DNA of 64,000 nt from Saprospiraceae bacterium (lineage in GTDB: Bacteria; Bacteroidota; Bacteroidia; Chitinophagales; Saprospiraceae), in the NCBI GenBank assembly GCA_016722285.1, contig JADKGI010000013.1, positions 124,001-188,000 of the forward strand, in the 5' to 3' direction. Position 1 is the stretch's first letter. Each line of letters starts with the position of its first letter. Below the pieces are notes generated by a model that saw nothing but the letters and a program-made list of their open reading frames with translations, made no database searches and had not been told where the DNA came from. The position numbers and the translations under genes are program-made. Of the stretch, positions 50,088-58,703 are shown one piece after another.

Positions 50088-51494
50088 ATGATAAAGGATC
50101 ATATACTTGTCTGGAAAGAATGTCTCAACATAATAAGAAAAAGTATAGATGCTCAACCTTTTAAAACCTGGTTTGAACCAATAAAACCTATAAAGCTCGA
50201 AAAGGAAGTTCTGACAATTCAGGTACCCAATAAATTTTTTTATGAGTGGCTTGAAGAGCACTATGTGAGCTTACTTAAAAAAGCAATAAAACACGAAATA
50301 GGGTATAATGGCAGTTTGGAATATCAGATCATGGTCGAAAACCACAGGGAGATTGGAACATCTGACAGTATTGCAAAACCGGTTATCAAAAAAGAAGAAA
50401 CACAAAATATTCTGCCAAATCCATTTGTGATTCCTGGAATAAAAAAGGTCAGAGTTGATTCACAACTAAATTCGAATTACACTTTCGATCAGTTTATTCA
50501 AGGTGAATGTAATCGTTTTCCTACCTCAGCAGGGTTGGCGATTTCGAAAAAGCCAGGCGGTACAGCATTTAATCCCCTGGTCGTTTATGGAGATGTGGGG
50601 CTTGGAAAGACACATCTGGTTCAAGCAATAGGAAATGAAATTCAAAGCGTACATAATGATAAGCAGGTCTTGTATGTCACGACAGAAAAGTTTACAAACC
50701 AGGTAATTCAGGCGATCAAGACAAATAGTGTTAATGATTTCATGAATTTCTACCATATGATTGATGTCCTTATAGTCGATGATATTCAATTTCTGGCCAG
50801 TCGGCCCAAAACACAGGAAATTTTTTTTAATATATTTAATCAGCTTCATCAATCTGGGAAACAAATTATTTTAACGTCCGATCGGGCACCAAAAGATCTT
50901 CAGGAAGTTGAAGTTCGTTTGATTTCAAGATTTAAATGGGGTTTGGTAGCTGATTTGAAGACCCCGGATTTCGAAACAAGGGTTAAAATACTAAACAAAA
51001 AATTGGAAAATGAAAACCTCAAATTATCTGATGAGATCAAGGAATATATCTGTTCACACATAAAAAATAACATTCGGGAATTAGAAGGTGTTGTCATTTC
51101 TTTAGTGGCTCAATCTTCACTGAACCGAAGAATTATAGATTTAAAGCTTGTCAAAGATGTGATAAGACAATTTGTGTCTCATGTTGATAAAGAAGTTTCC
51201 GTGGAAAATATCAAAAATTTAGTTGCCAAACATTTTGACATGCCAGTAGAAAAACTTCATGCTAAAACCAGATTGCGCGAAGTAGTGATGGCGCGCCAAC
51301 TTTCAATGTACCTTGCAAAAAATTATACAAACAGTTCATTAAAAGTTATTGGAAATTCGTTTGGAGGACGGGATCACAGTACAGTTATACATTCTTTGAA
51401 GGCCATTCAGGATTTAATGGACACCGATATGCTGTTTAAAGACAAAGTAAATGTATTGGTAAAAAAAGTAAAGACTAATTTAATAAATGCCTAG
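50088..51494 (+). CDS. dnaA: Chromosomal replication initiator protein DnaA
   Basis: A 468-residue initiator. Domain I (about 1-80) contains FKTWFEPIKP. A linker rich in polar residues is followed by the AAA+ domain with Walker A GDVGLGKTHL, Walker B VLIVDDIQFL, sensor and box VII regions (EVRLISRFKWGLV). Domain IV (about 375-465) carries the DNA-binding helix-turn-helix and signature FGGRDHSTVIHS. All elements are intact. It is the first of three plus-strand units (dnaA, thioredoxin lipoprotein, tRNAs). No dnaN or recF follows, consistent with Bacteroidota, where these are usually not clustered. Confidence 0.97.
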   Translation: MIKDHILVWKECLNIIRKSIDAQPFKTWFEPIKPIKLEKEVLTIQVPNKFFYEWLEEHYVSLLKKAIKHEIGYNGSLEYQIMVENHREIGTSDSIAKPVIKKEETQNILPNPFVIPGIKKVRVDSQLNSNYTFDQFIQGECNRFPTSAGLAISKKPGGTAFNPLVVYGDVGLGKTHLVQAIGNEIQSVHNDKQVLYVTTEKFTNQVIQAIKTNSVNDFMNFYHMIDVLIVDDIQFLASRPKTQEIFFNIFNQLHQSGKQIILTSDRAPKDLQEVEVRLISRFKWGLVADLKTPDFETRVKILNKKLENENLKLSDEIKEYICSHIKNNIRELEGVVISLVAQSSLNRRIIDLKLVKDVIRQFVSHVDKEVSVENIKNLVAKHFDMPVEKLHAKTRLREVVMARQLSMYLAKNYTNSSLKVIGNSFGGRDHSTVIHSLKAIQDLMDTDMLFKDKVNVLVKKVKTNLINA

Positions 51495-51511
51495 AAATTT
51501 AAAAACATTTC

Positions 51512-51519
51512 TATTTTTG
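51512..51519 (+). promoter_or_regulatory. -7 element TATTTTTG before the thioredoxin lipoprotein gene
   Basis: Canonical TAnnTTTG located 18 bases after the dnaA stop and 39 bases before the next ATG, suggesting an independent promoter. Confidence 0.45.
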
Positions 51520-51557
51520 CAGTCCAAATGTTATTTGACAAAGAGAACTATTAAAGA

Positions 51558-52037
51558 ATGAAGTGTAAATATCTGTCATTTTTACTGATACTTATTTTAG
51601 TTGGATGTAAGAATAATTCTGAAAAGCAAAATTCATCCAAAGAATTGACTTGGCTTTCAGTTGAGCAGGCCAGTGAAATCGGAAGTAAAGTTAATCATAA
51701 GAAATTTCTGGTAGATGTGTACACAGATTGGTGTGGATGGTGCAAAGTTATGGACAAAAAGACATTTACAGATCCTGCTCTTATTGAATATTTAAATGAG
51801 AATTTTTATGTTGTAAAATTCAACGCAGAACAAAAAGAACCTGTAACTTTTAAAGGTAAAACTTATAATTGGGAACCAATGGGAAGGAATGGTATAAACT
51901 TATTGGGTGTTGAATTATTACAAGGACGATTGAGTTACCCAACTTTAGTTTATCTGAATGAAAAACTTGAGCCAATAACTATTTCTCCAGGATATAAAAA
52001 ACCCGAAGAATTAATGGCAGAACTTAGTACACTATAA
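51558..52037 (+). CDS. Thioredoxin-fold lipoprotein with CGWC motif
   Basis: A 159-residue protein with a lipobox (ILVGC, Cys17) and a thioredoxin fold. The active site is DWCGWCKVM (C59, C62), followed by FTDPALIEYLNENF, which places it in the DUF255/DsbD-gamma-like thioredoxin group. The cis-Pro segment is LSYPTLVYL. It is attached to a membrane facing the periplasm and probably reduces or isomerises disulfides. It is followed by tRNA-Val after 14 bp. Confidence 0.88.
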   Translation: MKCKYLSFLLILILVGCKNNSEKQNSSKELTWLSVEQASEIGSKVNHKKFLVDVYTDWCGWCKVMDKKTFTDPALIEYLNENFYVVKFNAEQKEPVTFKGKTYNWEPMGRNGINLLGVELLQGRLSYPTLVYLNEKLEPITISPGYKKPEELMAELSTL

Positions 52038-52051
52038 ATTATAAAAATTTC

Positions 52052-52126
52052 GAGATATTAGCTCAGTTGGTTTAGAGCATTACCTTGACAGGGTAGGGGT
52101 CACTGGTTCGAGTCCAGTATGTCTCA
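52052..52126 (+). tRNA. tRNA-Val (GAC anticodon)
   Basis: Acceptor gagatat pairs with atgtctc (one G-U). The anticodon stem ttacc/gggta encloses ttgacag (anticodon GAC), and the T arm is ctggttcgagtccag. CCA is not encoded. Confidence 0.95.
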
Positions 52127-52183
52127 CAAATTGAATCAGACTTACAATCAAATATTATTTAAATAAATATTATTACAAAATAA

Positions 52184-52214
52184 TTTTGAGTTTGTATTCA
52201 TAATTCTATCTTTG
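52184..52214 (+). promoter_or_regulatory. tRNA promoter: TTTTG, 18 bp, TATCTTTG
   Basis: TTTTG (52184-52188) and TATCTTTG (52207-52214) precede tRNA-Ser by 72 bases and probably drive tRNA-Ser and tRNA-Pro. Confidence 0.6.
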
Positions 52215-52286
52215 CAGCGCTTTTTAAAGAAAGGTGTCATTTGGGATGGTCATATTTTTGCGATCAAACTAAATAAACCCCTTAAA

Positions 52287-52374
52287 GGTGGGGTGGGTGA
52301 GTGGCTTAAACCAACAGTTTGCTAAACTGTCGTACTGGAAACGGTACCGGGGGTTTCGAATCCCCCCTCCACCG
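52287..52374 (+). tRNA. tRNA-Ser (GCU anticodon)
   Basis: Acceptor ggtgggg/ctccacc with G73. The anticodon stem acagt/actgt encloses ttgctaa (anticodon GCU). A long class II variable arm (cgtactggaaacggtacc) is followed by T arm gggggtttcgaatcccccc. CCA is not encoded. Confidence 0.95.
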
Positions 52375-52424
52375 CGTTCCTTTAATAGGTTGGATTTACA
52401 TCCTTTGTATTAGAAGTATTTTTT

Positions 52425-52499
52425 CGGGGCATAGCGCAGTTCGGTTAGCGCACTTGGTTTGGGACCAAGGGGTCGTAGGTTCGAATCCTACTGCCCCGA
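52425..52499 (+). tRNA. tRNA-Pro (UGG anticodon)
   Basis: Acceptor cggggca/tgccccg with C1, typical of tRNA-Pro. The anticodon stem cttgg/ccaag encloses tttggga (anticodon UGG), and the T arm is taggttcgaatccta. CCA is not encoded. Confidence 0.95.
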
Positions 52500-52790
52500 C
52501 AAAAGAGAGTTTGGATGAAAATCTAAGCTCTCTTTTTGTTTGGATGAATTTATTTTGTATTCAACCATATTCCTGTTAACTTCAATTGGCTTTCGTTGCC
52601 AACATTTATTAGACTTTCGGTTGAATTAACATATTATGGCAGACAACCTTAAATTAAAAATTATCTGTTGAATTCCCAAAACTTTATTAGGTGAGATTTT
52701 AAAATAAATCCCAGCGGATAGATATTTTTTCAGACGGACAACATTTTAATTCATTCTTTTATTTAATATAGCACACTATAATCTATCTGA

Positions 52791-55700
52791 ATGCAAATTA
52801 ATCATTTAAGAATTTTTCTATTTTTTTTATTTATTGCATTTCATTTTACTGGAATTGGCCAACAGAATTTCTGGACTAAAACTGATTTTAGTTTGGCCAG
52901 ATCAGAATCTATGAAAAGATATATTTTACCTGAAAATTTTCTGTCATATTCTTTAGATTACAATCAATTTACTTATTGGATTGAAAGTCAGTTGCGACAA
53001 AGAAATCCGAATTTTGAAATTGAACTCCCTCTTGCCAATGGCACTCTTGAACTTTTTGATGTAAAAGAAACACCTGTTTTTGAGGTTAATACAAAATTCG
53101 AATATGCCAAGCTACATTCGTTTACAGGTACAGACAAAAATGGAAAAGGCATTACCCTGAAAATGAGTTTATCTCCTTTGGGCGTTCAAGTTATGATTAC
53201 ATATTTAGACAAGACACAGATATTTATTGATCCTTATGATTTAAATAGCAATAAAGACTACCTGGTTTATTATAAAAGGGATTATCATAATCAAAAGAAA
53301 GAATTTAAATGTGGCATATCTGATTCTGACGGGGATTTAGAATTTAGTCCGGACAAATTGACGCTGAATAACGGCCATCGACTAGCCGGAGATTGTATGT
53401 TAAGAACTTACCGACTCGCTCTTGCCTGCACTGGAGAATATGCTCAGTTCTATGGAGGTACTATGGCAAATGTATTGGCAGCTTTTAATGCTACGATTAC
53501 CAGAGTCAACGGGATATACGAACAAGAATTGGGTATAACTTTCAAATTAATAAGCACGACAGATCTTTTAATCTTTCTTGACCCTAATTCAGATCCATAT
53601 ACAAATGGTAATGGTGATTTGATGCTGACCCAAAACCAATCGACAATAGACAGTCGTATTGGTAATGCAAATTATGACATTGGCCATGTCTTTAGTACAG
53701 GTGGGGGAGGTATCGCCCAACTCAGATCAACCTGCGGTTCTCAAAAAGCTAAAAGTGTGACAGGTAATAAGAATCCTTTTGGTGATCCTTTTAATGTGGA
53801 TTATGTCTGTCATGAAATAGGTCACCAATTTGGAGCAAATCACACCCAAAACAATAATTGCCAGCGGAATAATATTTCATCGGTAGAACCAGGAAGTGGC
53901 AGCACCATTATGGGGTATGCCGGGGTTTGCGATCCTAATATCCAGAATAACAGTGATCCATATTTTAATTTTGCCAGCTTATTTGAAATTGCCAGCTTTG
54001 TAACCACTGGAGCTGCAAACACGTGCGCAGAAAAGACATTAACAGATAATAACAAACCAATAGTGACTACCATTTCGTCAGATTTTACAATCCCTGTATC
54101 TACTTCATTTTTATTAAACGCAGATGGATCGGATTCTGACGGAGATATCCTTACTTACTGTTGGGAACAAGCAGATAATCAGGTTTCATCCATGCCACCC
54201 GAGGCAATTAGTAAAACAGGGCCGTTATTCAGGTCATTGCCCCCTTCACTTAATTCAACCAGATTTTTCCCTGATCTGGAAAACAAATTTTCAAAGTGGG
54301 AGGTGTTACCTGCAGTAGCCCGAATTATGAACTTCAGATGTACAGCAAGGGATAATAATTTGACCGCCGGATGTACCAATGAGGTAAATGTCCAGGTAGT
54401 GACGAGTGACAATGCAGGTCCTTTTACGGTAATTTATCCAAATTTGCCTTCCGTAAGCTGGTTAGTTGGGTCTAAGCAGACTGTTATTTGGGATGTAGCC
54501 AAAACTAATTTAAGCCCTGTTAATTGTCAGCTTGTGGATATCTACCTTTCAGTAAATGGTGGTTTGACATACCCGCATCTACTGATAATGGGTGCTCCCA
54601 ATATCGGCAGTGCACAAATAGTTACTCCCTTTCTCGTAACAGGATTGGCAAGAATAATGGTAGTGGCTTCGGATAATATTTTTTATGATGTGTCAAATTC
54701 CAACTTTAAAATATATTCCACATTTGCAATAAATCCTGAGGTGGCAAATGCTGATATTTGTGGCCTAAACAGTTTTGAAACTTTTATCTCTTTGACTAAT
54801 ATTTCTGAACGAAATTTGCCTATCACATTGAAAGTTGAGAAAAGTCCAGAATTTATTACTACATCTTTTGCACAAAATCCTATCAATTCGACCCCATATA
54901 AAACCACATTTAAAATAGATGGGTTGAAATTATTAAATGCAGGAACGTATGAATTTCTCATATCCGCTTCATCTGGTGAGGAAAAATTATTCACAACAAT
55001 CACACTATTTATTGGAAATGTAGAAAATACACCCGTTAAATTAATCACTCCTCCTAATCAAAGTACCACAACAATTAATACTAATTTAAAATTTTCATGG
55101 GACCCAATTCCCGGCATTAAAGATTATAATTTACTGGTGAGTGATTCCCCGTCATTCGCTGATTTAGAATTTAATCTGACGACTGCGGAAAACAGTGTTG
55201 AGATCAATCTGAAAAATGGAAAAGTATATTATTGGAAGGTTAAAGGTAATAGTCCATGTGTGCAAAATTCTTTTAGCCAGGTATTTTCATTCCGTTTACA
55301 GACAATTATATCAGGTACTGCTGTTGTATTATCCAATAATATATTATTGCTTAGTAAAGGACAATCAGGTACAATTGATATGACTAAACTTAATATTTCA
55401 GCTGACAATCCAAATAATGTCCTTTTTACGTTACTCAATAAGCCTAAAAATGGATCATTGACTATCTCAAAAAGAGAAATTAATGTTGGAGATAATTTTA
55501 CTTTGAAGAATATTTATGATAGTAAACTTGAATATACACATACGGAATTAAATTGCATTAATGACTCATTTTATATCAGTGTCATTGATGATAAGGACAG
55601 ATGGCTTCCTGAAATAAAATTCAAAGTTCAGATAAAAGTCGAAACCTTAGGTGCTGTTTCATATGATAATCAAATATTAAAATGTTTTGGAGATTCTAAT

Positions 55701-57218
55701 GGACAAATACAGGTTGAAGGCTATGGTGGAACCGGTCCATATTCTTATTCGTTTGACAATGTCCAATATCAGACCGAGCCCATCTTTTCAGGCTTAAAAG
55801 CCGGAATATATTCACCATATATAAAAGACTCAACAGGTGAATTTGTTCAGACCAATGAAGTAAATATTCGGGAGCCTAGTGCACTTAGTCTTTCATTAAT
55901 GATGGACAATTACAATTTAAAAATATCGGCAGAAGGCGGTACAGGCCAGATCCAATATTCTTTGGATAATATTATTTTTTCTAATAACAATTTAATTCAG
56001 GATCCTGGAAATGGCCAATATATTGTAGTCATAAGAGACAAAAATGAGTGTATAAAATCAGAGCCATTTTTAATTAATATACCAAAACTAAGTATTGTTA
56101 CTAAAATCGAAAAAGATCTCTTATGCTCAGGGGACAAAGCAATACTGAAATGTATTGCAACAGGAGGCATCCCACCTTATTTATTCAGCAATGATAGTTT
56201 AATGTTTCAATCAGACGGTCAGTTTCAACTTAATGCAGGTACATATACTTTTTATACAAAAGATACAGGTGGCAAAGTAGAATTATCAAATACAGTCACT
56301 ACCTTTTCACCGATTCCAATTACCACAAAAATTGAGCAGGATAGATTTTTGGTTACAGTTATAGCCAAAGGAGGGATAGGAAGCCTTGAGTACAGTTTAG
56401 ATGGCATTGATTTTACATCTCAAAATAAAATTCTTTTTAATGATAATGGCACCTACAAAATATATATCAGAGATCAGAATAAATGCATTTTGTCAACCAT
56501 TTATTCTATTAATATACTAAAAGACATTGATAAAACCATCAGAAATGTAAGCTGCAATAATGGTCAAGATGGCATGATTCAATTACAAGCCGCCAATGGA
56601 GCATTTCCATACTTGTATAGTCTTAATAATTCGACCTTCAGTACCATTAATGAGTGGTCTGACTTATCCGCGGGTAATTATGACTTTACAGTAAAAGATA
56701 ACAATAATGACACTTTATCAGGTGCAATAGTAATAACTCAACCGGATAGTCTAAAAATAGACTTATCTCTTCATGATAATATTCTTATCATTAAAGCTCA
56801 TGGTGGGACTCCACCTTATTTATATAGTATTGATGACGGTATTGTTTTTCTTGATAACAATACTTTCGAAGACTTACCAGATAATCTGTACAATATCAAG
56901 GTCAAAGATTATAATAACTGCTCTGTCAGCGAAAGGACTATCATTTCAAGTGAATCAGACCAACAAAAAGATATTCCTTTGACTATTTTCCCTACGCCAG
57001 CAAACGATATAATTTTTATTAATTCTTCGTGGAATGGAATATCAACCCTTACTTTCCGATTTTTCAATACTGGTGGATATTTGATACATTCCATCAAAAT
57101 GAACGATGTAAGAACCAATATAACACCGATAGATATTGGAAAATTTCCGGACGGATTGTATATATTAGAAATTAACACAGGAAAAAATATATTTTATAAA
57201 AAAGTGCTGAAAAATTGA
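52791..57218 (+). CDS. Giant secreted reprolysin-like zinc metalloprotease with SprB-like repeats and T9SS signal
   Basis: A 1475-residue exported protease. A signal peptide (residues 1-23) and a pro-region precede an M12B-like (adamalysin) catalytic domain. The zinc site is H341-E-I-G-H345-x5-H351 (HEIGHQFGANHT) with the Met-turn STIMGYAG. Fibronectin III-like and cadherin-like sandwiches follow at about 470-950. Several SprB-type repeats lie at about 955-1390 (CFGDSNGQIQVEGYGGTGPY, YSFDNVQYQ, VSCNNGQDGMIQLQ). An intact type A sorting domain ends it (LTIFPTPANDIIF to FYKKVLKN). It probably acts outside the cell or on its surface, degrading proteins. Confidence 0.92.
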   Translation: MQINHLRIFLFFLFIAFHFTGIGQQNFWTKTDFSLARSESMKRYILPENFLSYSLDYNQFTYWIESQLRQRNPNFEIELPLANGTLELFDVKETPVFEVNTKFEYAKLHSFTGTDKNGKGITLKMSLSPLGVQVMITYLDKTQIFIDPYDLNSNKDYLVYYKRDYHNQKKEFKCGISDSDGDLEFSPDKLTLNNGHRLAGDCMLRTYRLALACTGEYAQFYGGTMANVLAAFNATITRVNGIYEQELGITFKLISTTDLLIFLDPNSDPYTNGNGDLMLTQNQSTIDSRIGNANYDIGHVFSTGGGGIAQLRSTCGSQKAKSVTGNKNPFGDPFNVDYVCHEIGHQFGANHTQNNNCQRNNISSVEPGSGSTIMGYAGVCDPNIQNNSDPYFNFASLFEIASFVTTGAANTCAEKTLTDNNKPIVTTISSDFTIPVSTSFLLNADGSDSDGDILTYCWEQADNQVSSMPPEAISKTGPLFRSLPPSLNSTRFFPDLENKFSKWEVLPAVARIMNFRCTARDNNLTAGCTNEVNVQVVTSDNAGPFTVIYPNLPSVSWLVGSKQTVIWDVAKTNLSPVNCQLVDIYLSVNGGLTYPHLLIMGAPNIGSAQIVTPFLVTGLARIMVVASDNIFYDVSNSNFKIYSTFAINPEVANADICGLNSFETFISLTNISERNLPITLKVEKSPEFITTSFAQNPINSTPYKTTFKIDGLKLLNAGTYEFLISASSGEEKLFTTITLFIGNVENTPVKLITPPNQSTTTINTNLKFSWDPIPGIKDYNLLVSDSPSFADLEFNLTTAENSVEINLKNGKVYYWKVKGNSPCVQNSFSQVFSFRLQTIISGTAVVLSNNILLLSKGQSGTIDMTKLNISADNPNNVLFTLLNKPKNGSLTISKREINVGDNFTLKNIYDSKLEYTHTELNCINDSFYISVIDDKDRWLPEIKFKVQIKVETLGAVSYDNQILKCFGDSNGQIQVEGYGGTGPYSYSFDNVQYQTEPIFSGLKAGIYSPYIKDSTGEFVQTNEVNIREPSALSLSLMMDNYNLKISAEGGTGQIQYSLDNIIFSNNNLIQDPGNGQYIVVIRDKNECIKSEPFLINIPKLSIVTKIEKDLLCSGDKAILKCIATGGIPPYLFSNDSLMFQSDGQFQLNAGTYTFYTKDTGGKVELSNTVTTFSPIPITTKIEQDRFLVTVIAKGGIGSLEYSLDGIDFTSQNKILFNDNGTYKIYIRDQNKCILSTIYSINILKDIDKTIRNVSCNNGQDGMIQLQAANGAFPYLYSLNNSTFSTINEWSDLSAGNYDFTVKDNNNDTLSGAIVITQPDSLKIDLSLHDNILIIKAHGGTPPYLYSIDDGIVFLDNNTFEDLPDNLYNIKVKDYNNCSVSERTIISSESDQQKDIPLTIFPTPANDIIFINSSWNGISTLTFRFFNTGGYLIHSIKMNDVRTNITPIDIGKFPDGLYILEINTGKNIFYKKVLKN

Positions 57219-57445
57219 GCAAGCCCCCATAATTTTCTTGATTAGTTCAATAAAATATCATTTATTAGGTAAAGATACTATTTAAATATGGGGGTATTTA
57301 ACAAAATCAGTAAAAATATTTTGCTTTGACTATCTAATAAAACTTCAAATTATACCATTGTATATCAATAGATTACAGGAATACTTTTGGTTTTGAAAAT
57401 AGCATATCTTTTGTTTTTAGTAGGTAATTGAGTTTGTAGCAATCC

Positions 57446-57453
57446 TATATTTG
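57446..57453 (+). promoter_or_regulatory. -7 element TATATTTG before the GSII gene
   Basis: Matches TAnnTTTG, 39 bases before the ATG at 57493. A TTG lies at 57429-57431 but closer than usual. Confidence 0.4.
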
Positions 57454-57492
57454 TACCAAAATATTTGATTCATTATTTAAAAGGATAGCAAA

Positions 57493-58524
57493 ATGACAAA
57501 ATCAAAATTGGAATATATCTGGCTCGATGGGTATAAGCCTACTCAAAGTTTAAGAAGTAAGACAAAAATTGTAAATAATTTTTCAGGTAAATTGGAGGAC
57601 TGCGAGATGTGGTGTTTCGATGGATCTTCTACTGAGCAGGCTCCTGGAGGATCTTCAGATTGTTTGTTGCAACCTGTTTATTTATGCAAGGATCCACAAA
57701 GAAGAAATGGATTTTTGGTCATGTGTGAAGTGATGAGTCCTGACGGATCAGCACATCCGAGCAATGCAAGAGCAACCATTGACGATGACGACGATGACTT
57801 TTGGTTTGGTTTTGAGCAGGAGTATTTTTTATGGAATCCAGAAATCAATAAACCTTTGGGATTTCCGGTAAATGGTTTCCCCTCCCCCCAAGGACAATAT
57901 TATTGTTCAGTTGGAGCTGCAAATGCGTTTGGAAGAAATATTGTAGAAGAACACCTTGACGTTTGTCTTGATGCAGGTTTAAATGTTGAAGGGATAAATG
58001 CAGAAGTTGCAGCAGGGCAATGGGAATTTCAGATTTTTGCAAAAGGAGCAAAGGAAGCAGGTGATCAAATATGGATTGCAAGATACCTGTTGGAAAGGGT
58101 TGGAGAATCTCATGGTGTAGTCGTAAACTGGCATTGTAAGCCACTTGGCAAACTCGATTGGAATGGTTCTGGAATGCATGCCAATTTCTCAAATAGCGTG
58201 TTAAGAACATGTGCTGATAAAAATGTATATGAAGTTATTTGCGAAGCCTTCAGGCCATTGGTTAAAGAACATATTGAGGTGTATGGTGCTGATAATCATC
58301 TAAGACTTACTGGTGCACATGAAACTCAATCTATTCATCAGTTTAGTTTTGGGGTGTCAGACAGAGGCGCATCTATTCGAATACCCATAGCAACTGTAGA
58401 AAAAGGTTGGAAAGGTTGGCTTGAAGACAGGAGACCTAATTCAGCCGCTGATCCATACAAAGTTGCATCCAGAATCATTAAGACAGTGAAAACAGCAAAA
58501 GTCCTGGAAGAAGCATTTGTATAA
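57493..58524 (+). CDS. Glutamine synthetase, GSII (eukaryotic-like) type
   Basis: A 343-residue enzyme making glutamine from glutamate, ammonia and ATP. The N-terminal beta-grasp contains YIWLDGYKPTQSLRSKTK and the GSII signature WCFDGSSTEQAPG. The catalytic domain has FGFEQEYFLWN, NAEVAAGQWEFQ, NWHCKPLGKLDWNGSGMHAN and the C-terminal RIPIATVEKGWKGWLEDRRP. The length is that of GSII, not GSI (about 450-470). The regulatory adenylylation Tyr of GSI is not expected in this type. A terminator follows, and the GSIII gene lies 179 bp downstream. Confidence 0.93.
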   Translation: MTKSKLEYIWLDGYKPTQSLRSKTKIVNNFSGKLEDCEMWCFDGSSTEQAPGGSSDCLLQPVYLCKDPQRRNGFLVMCEVMSPDGSAHPSNARATIDDDDDDFWFGFEQEYFLWNPEINKPLGFPVNGFPSPQGQYYCSVGAANAFGRNIVEEHLDVCLDAGLNVEGINAEVAAGQWEFQIFAKGAKEAGDQIWIARYLLERVGESHGVVVNWHCKPLGKLDWNGSGMHANFSNSVLRTCADKNVYEVICEAFRPLVKEHIEVYGADNHLRLTGAHETQSIHQFSFGVSDRGASIRIPIATVEKGWKGWLEDRRPNSAADPYKVASRIIKTVKTAKVLEEAFV

Positions 58525-58550
58525 AGTTGTCAATAGAGAAATTTTAAAAA

Positions 58551-58584
58551 AAAAAGCTCAGAAAAAATATTTTTGAGCTTTTTT
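58551..58584 (+). terminator. Terminator after the GSII gene
   Basis: aaaaagctca (58551-58560) pairs with tgagcttttt (58574-58583) across a 13-base AT loop and is followed by more T. The two glutamine synthetase genes are therefore separate units. Confidence 0.85.
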
Positions 58585-58657
58585 AATTTACCTCCCAATT
58601 TTATAGGGGTATATTATAAATTATTGCATAAATATTTATTCCTTGTGGAAAAATTGG

Positions 58658-58665
58658 TAGCTTTG
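58658..58665 (+). promoter_or_regulatory. -7 element TAGCTTTG before glnN
   Basis: Matches TAnnTTTG and precedes the ATG of glnN by 38 bases. No TTTG is visible at the ideal -33 distance. Confidence 0.4.
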
Positions 58666-58703
58666 CAGATTTAAATTTAGTTTTATATTAATAATATCAA
58701 TTT

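Noticed and set aside
52319..52579. 86-codon frame spanning tRNA-Ser and tRNA-Pro
   Set aside because: Entirely explained by the tRNA genes; no protein resemblance.
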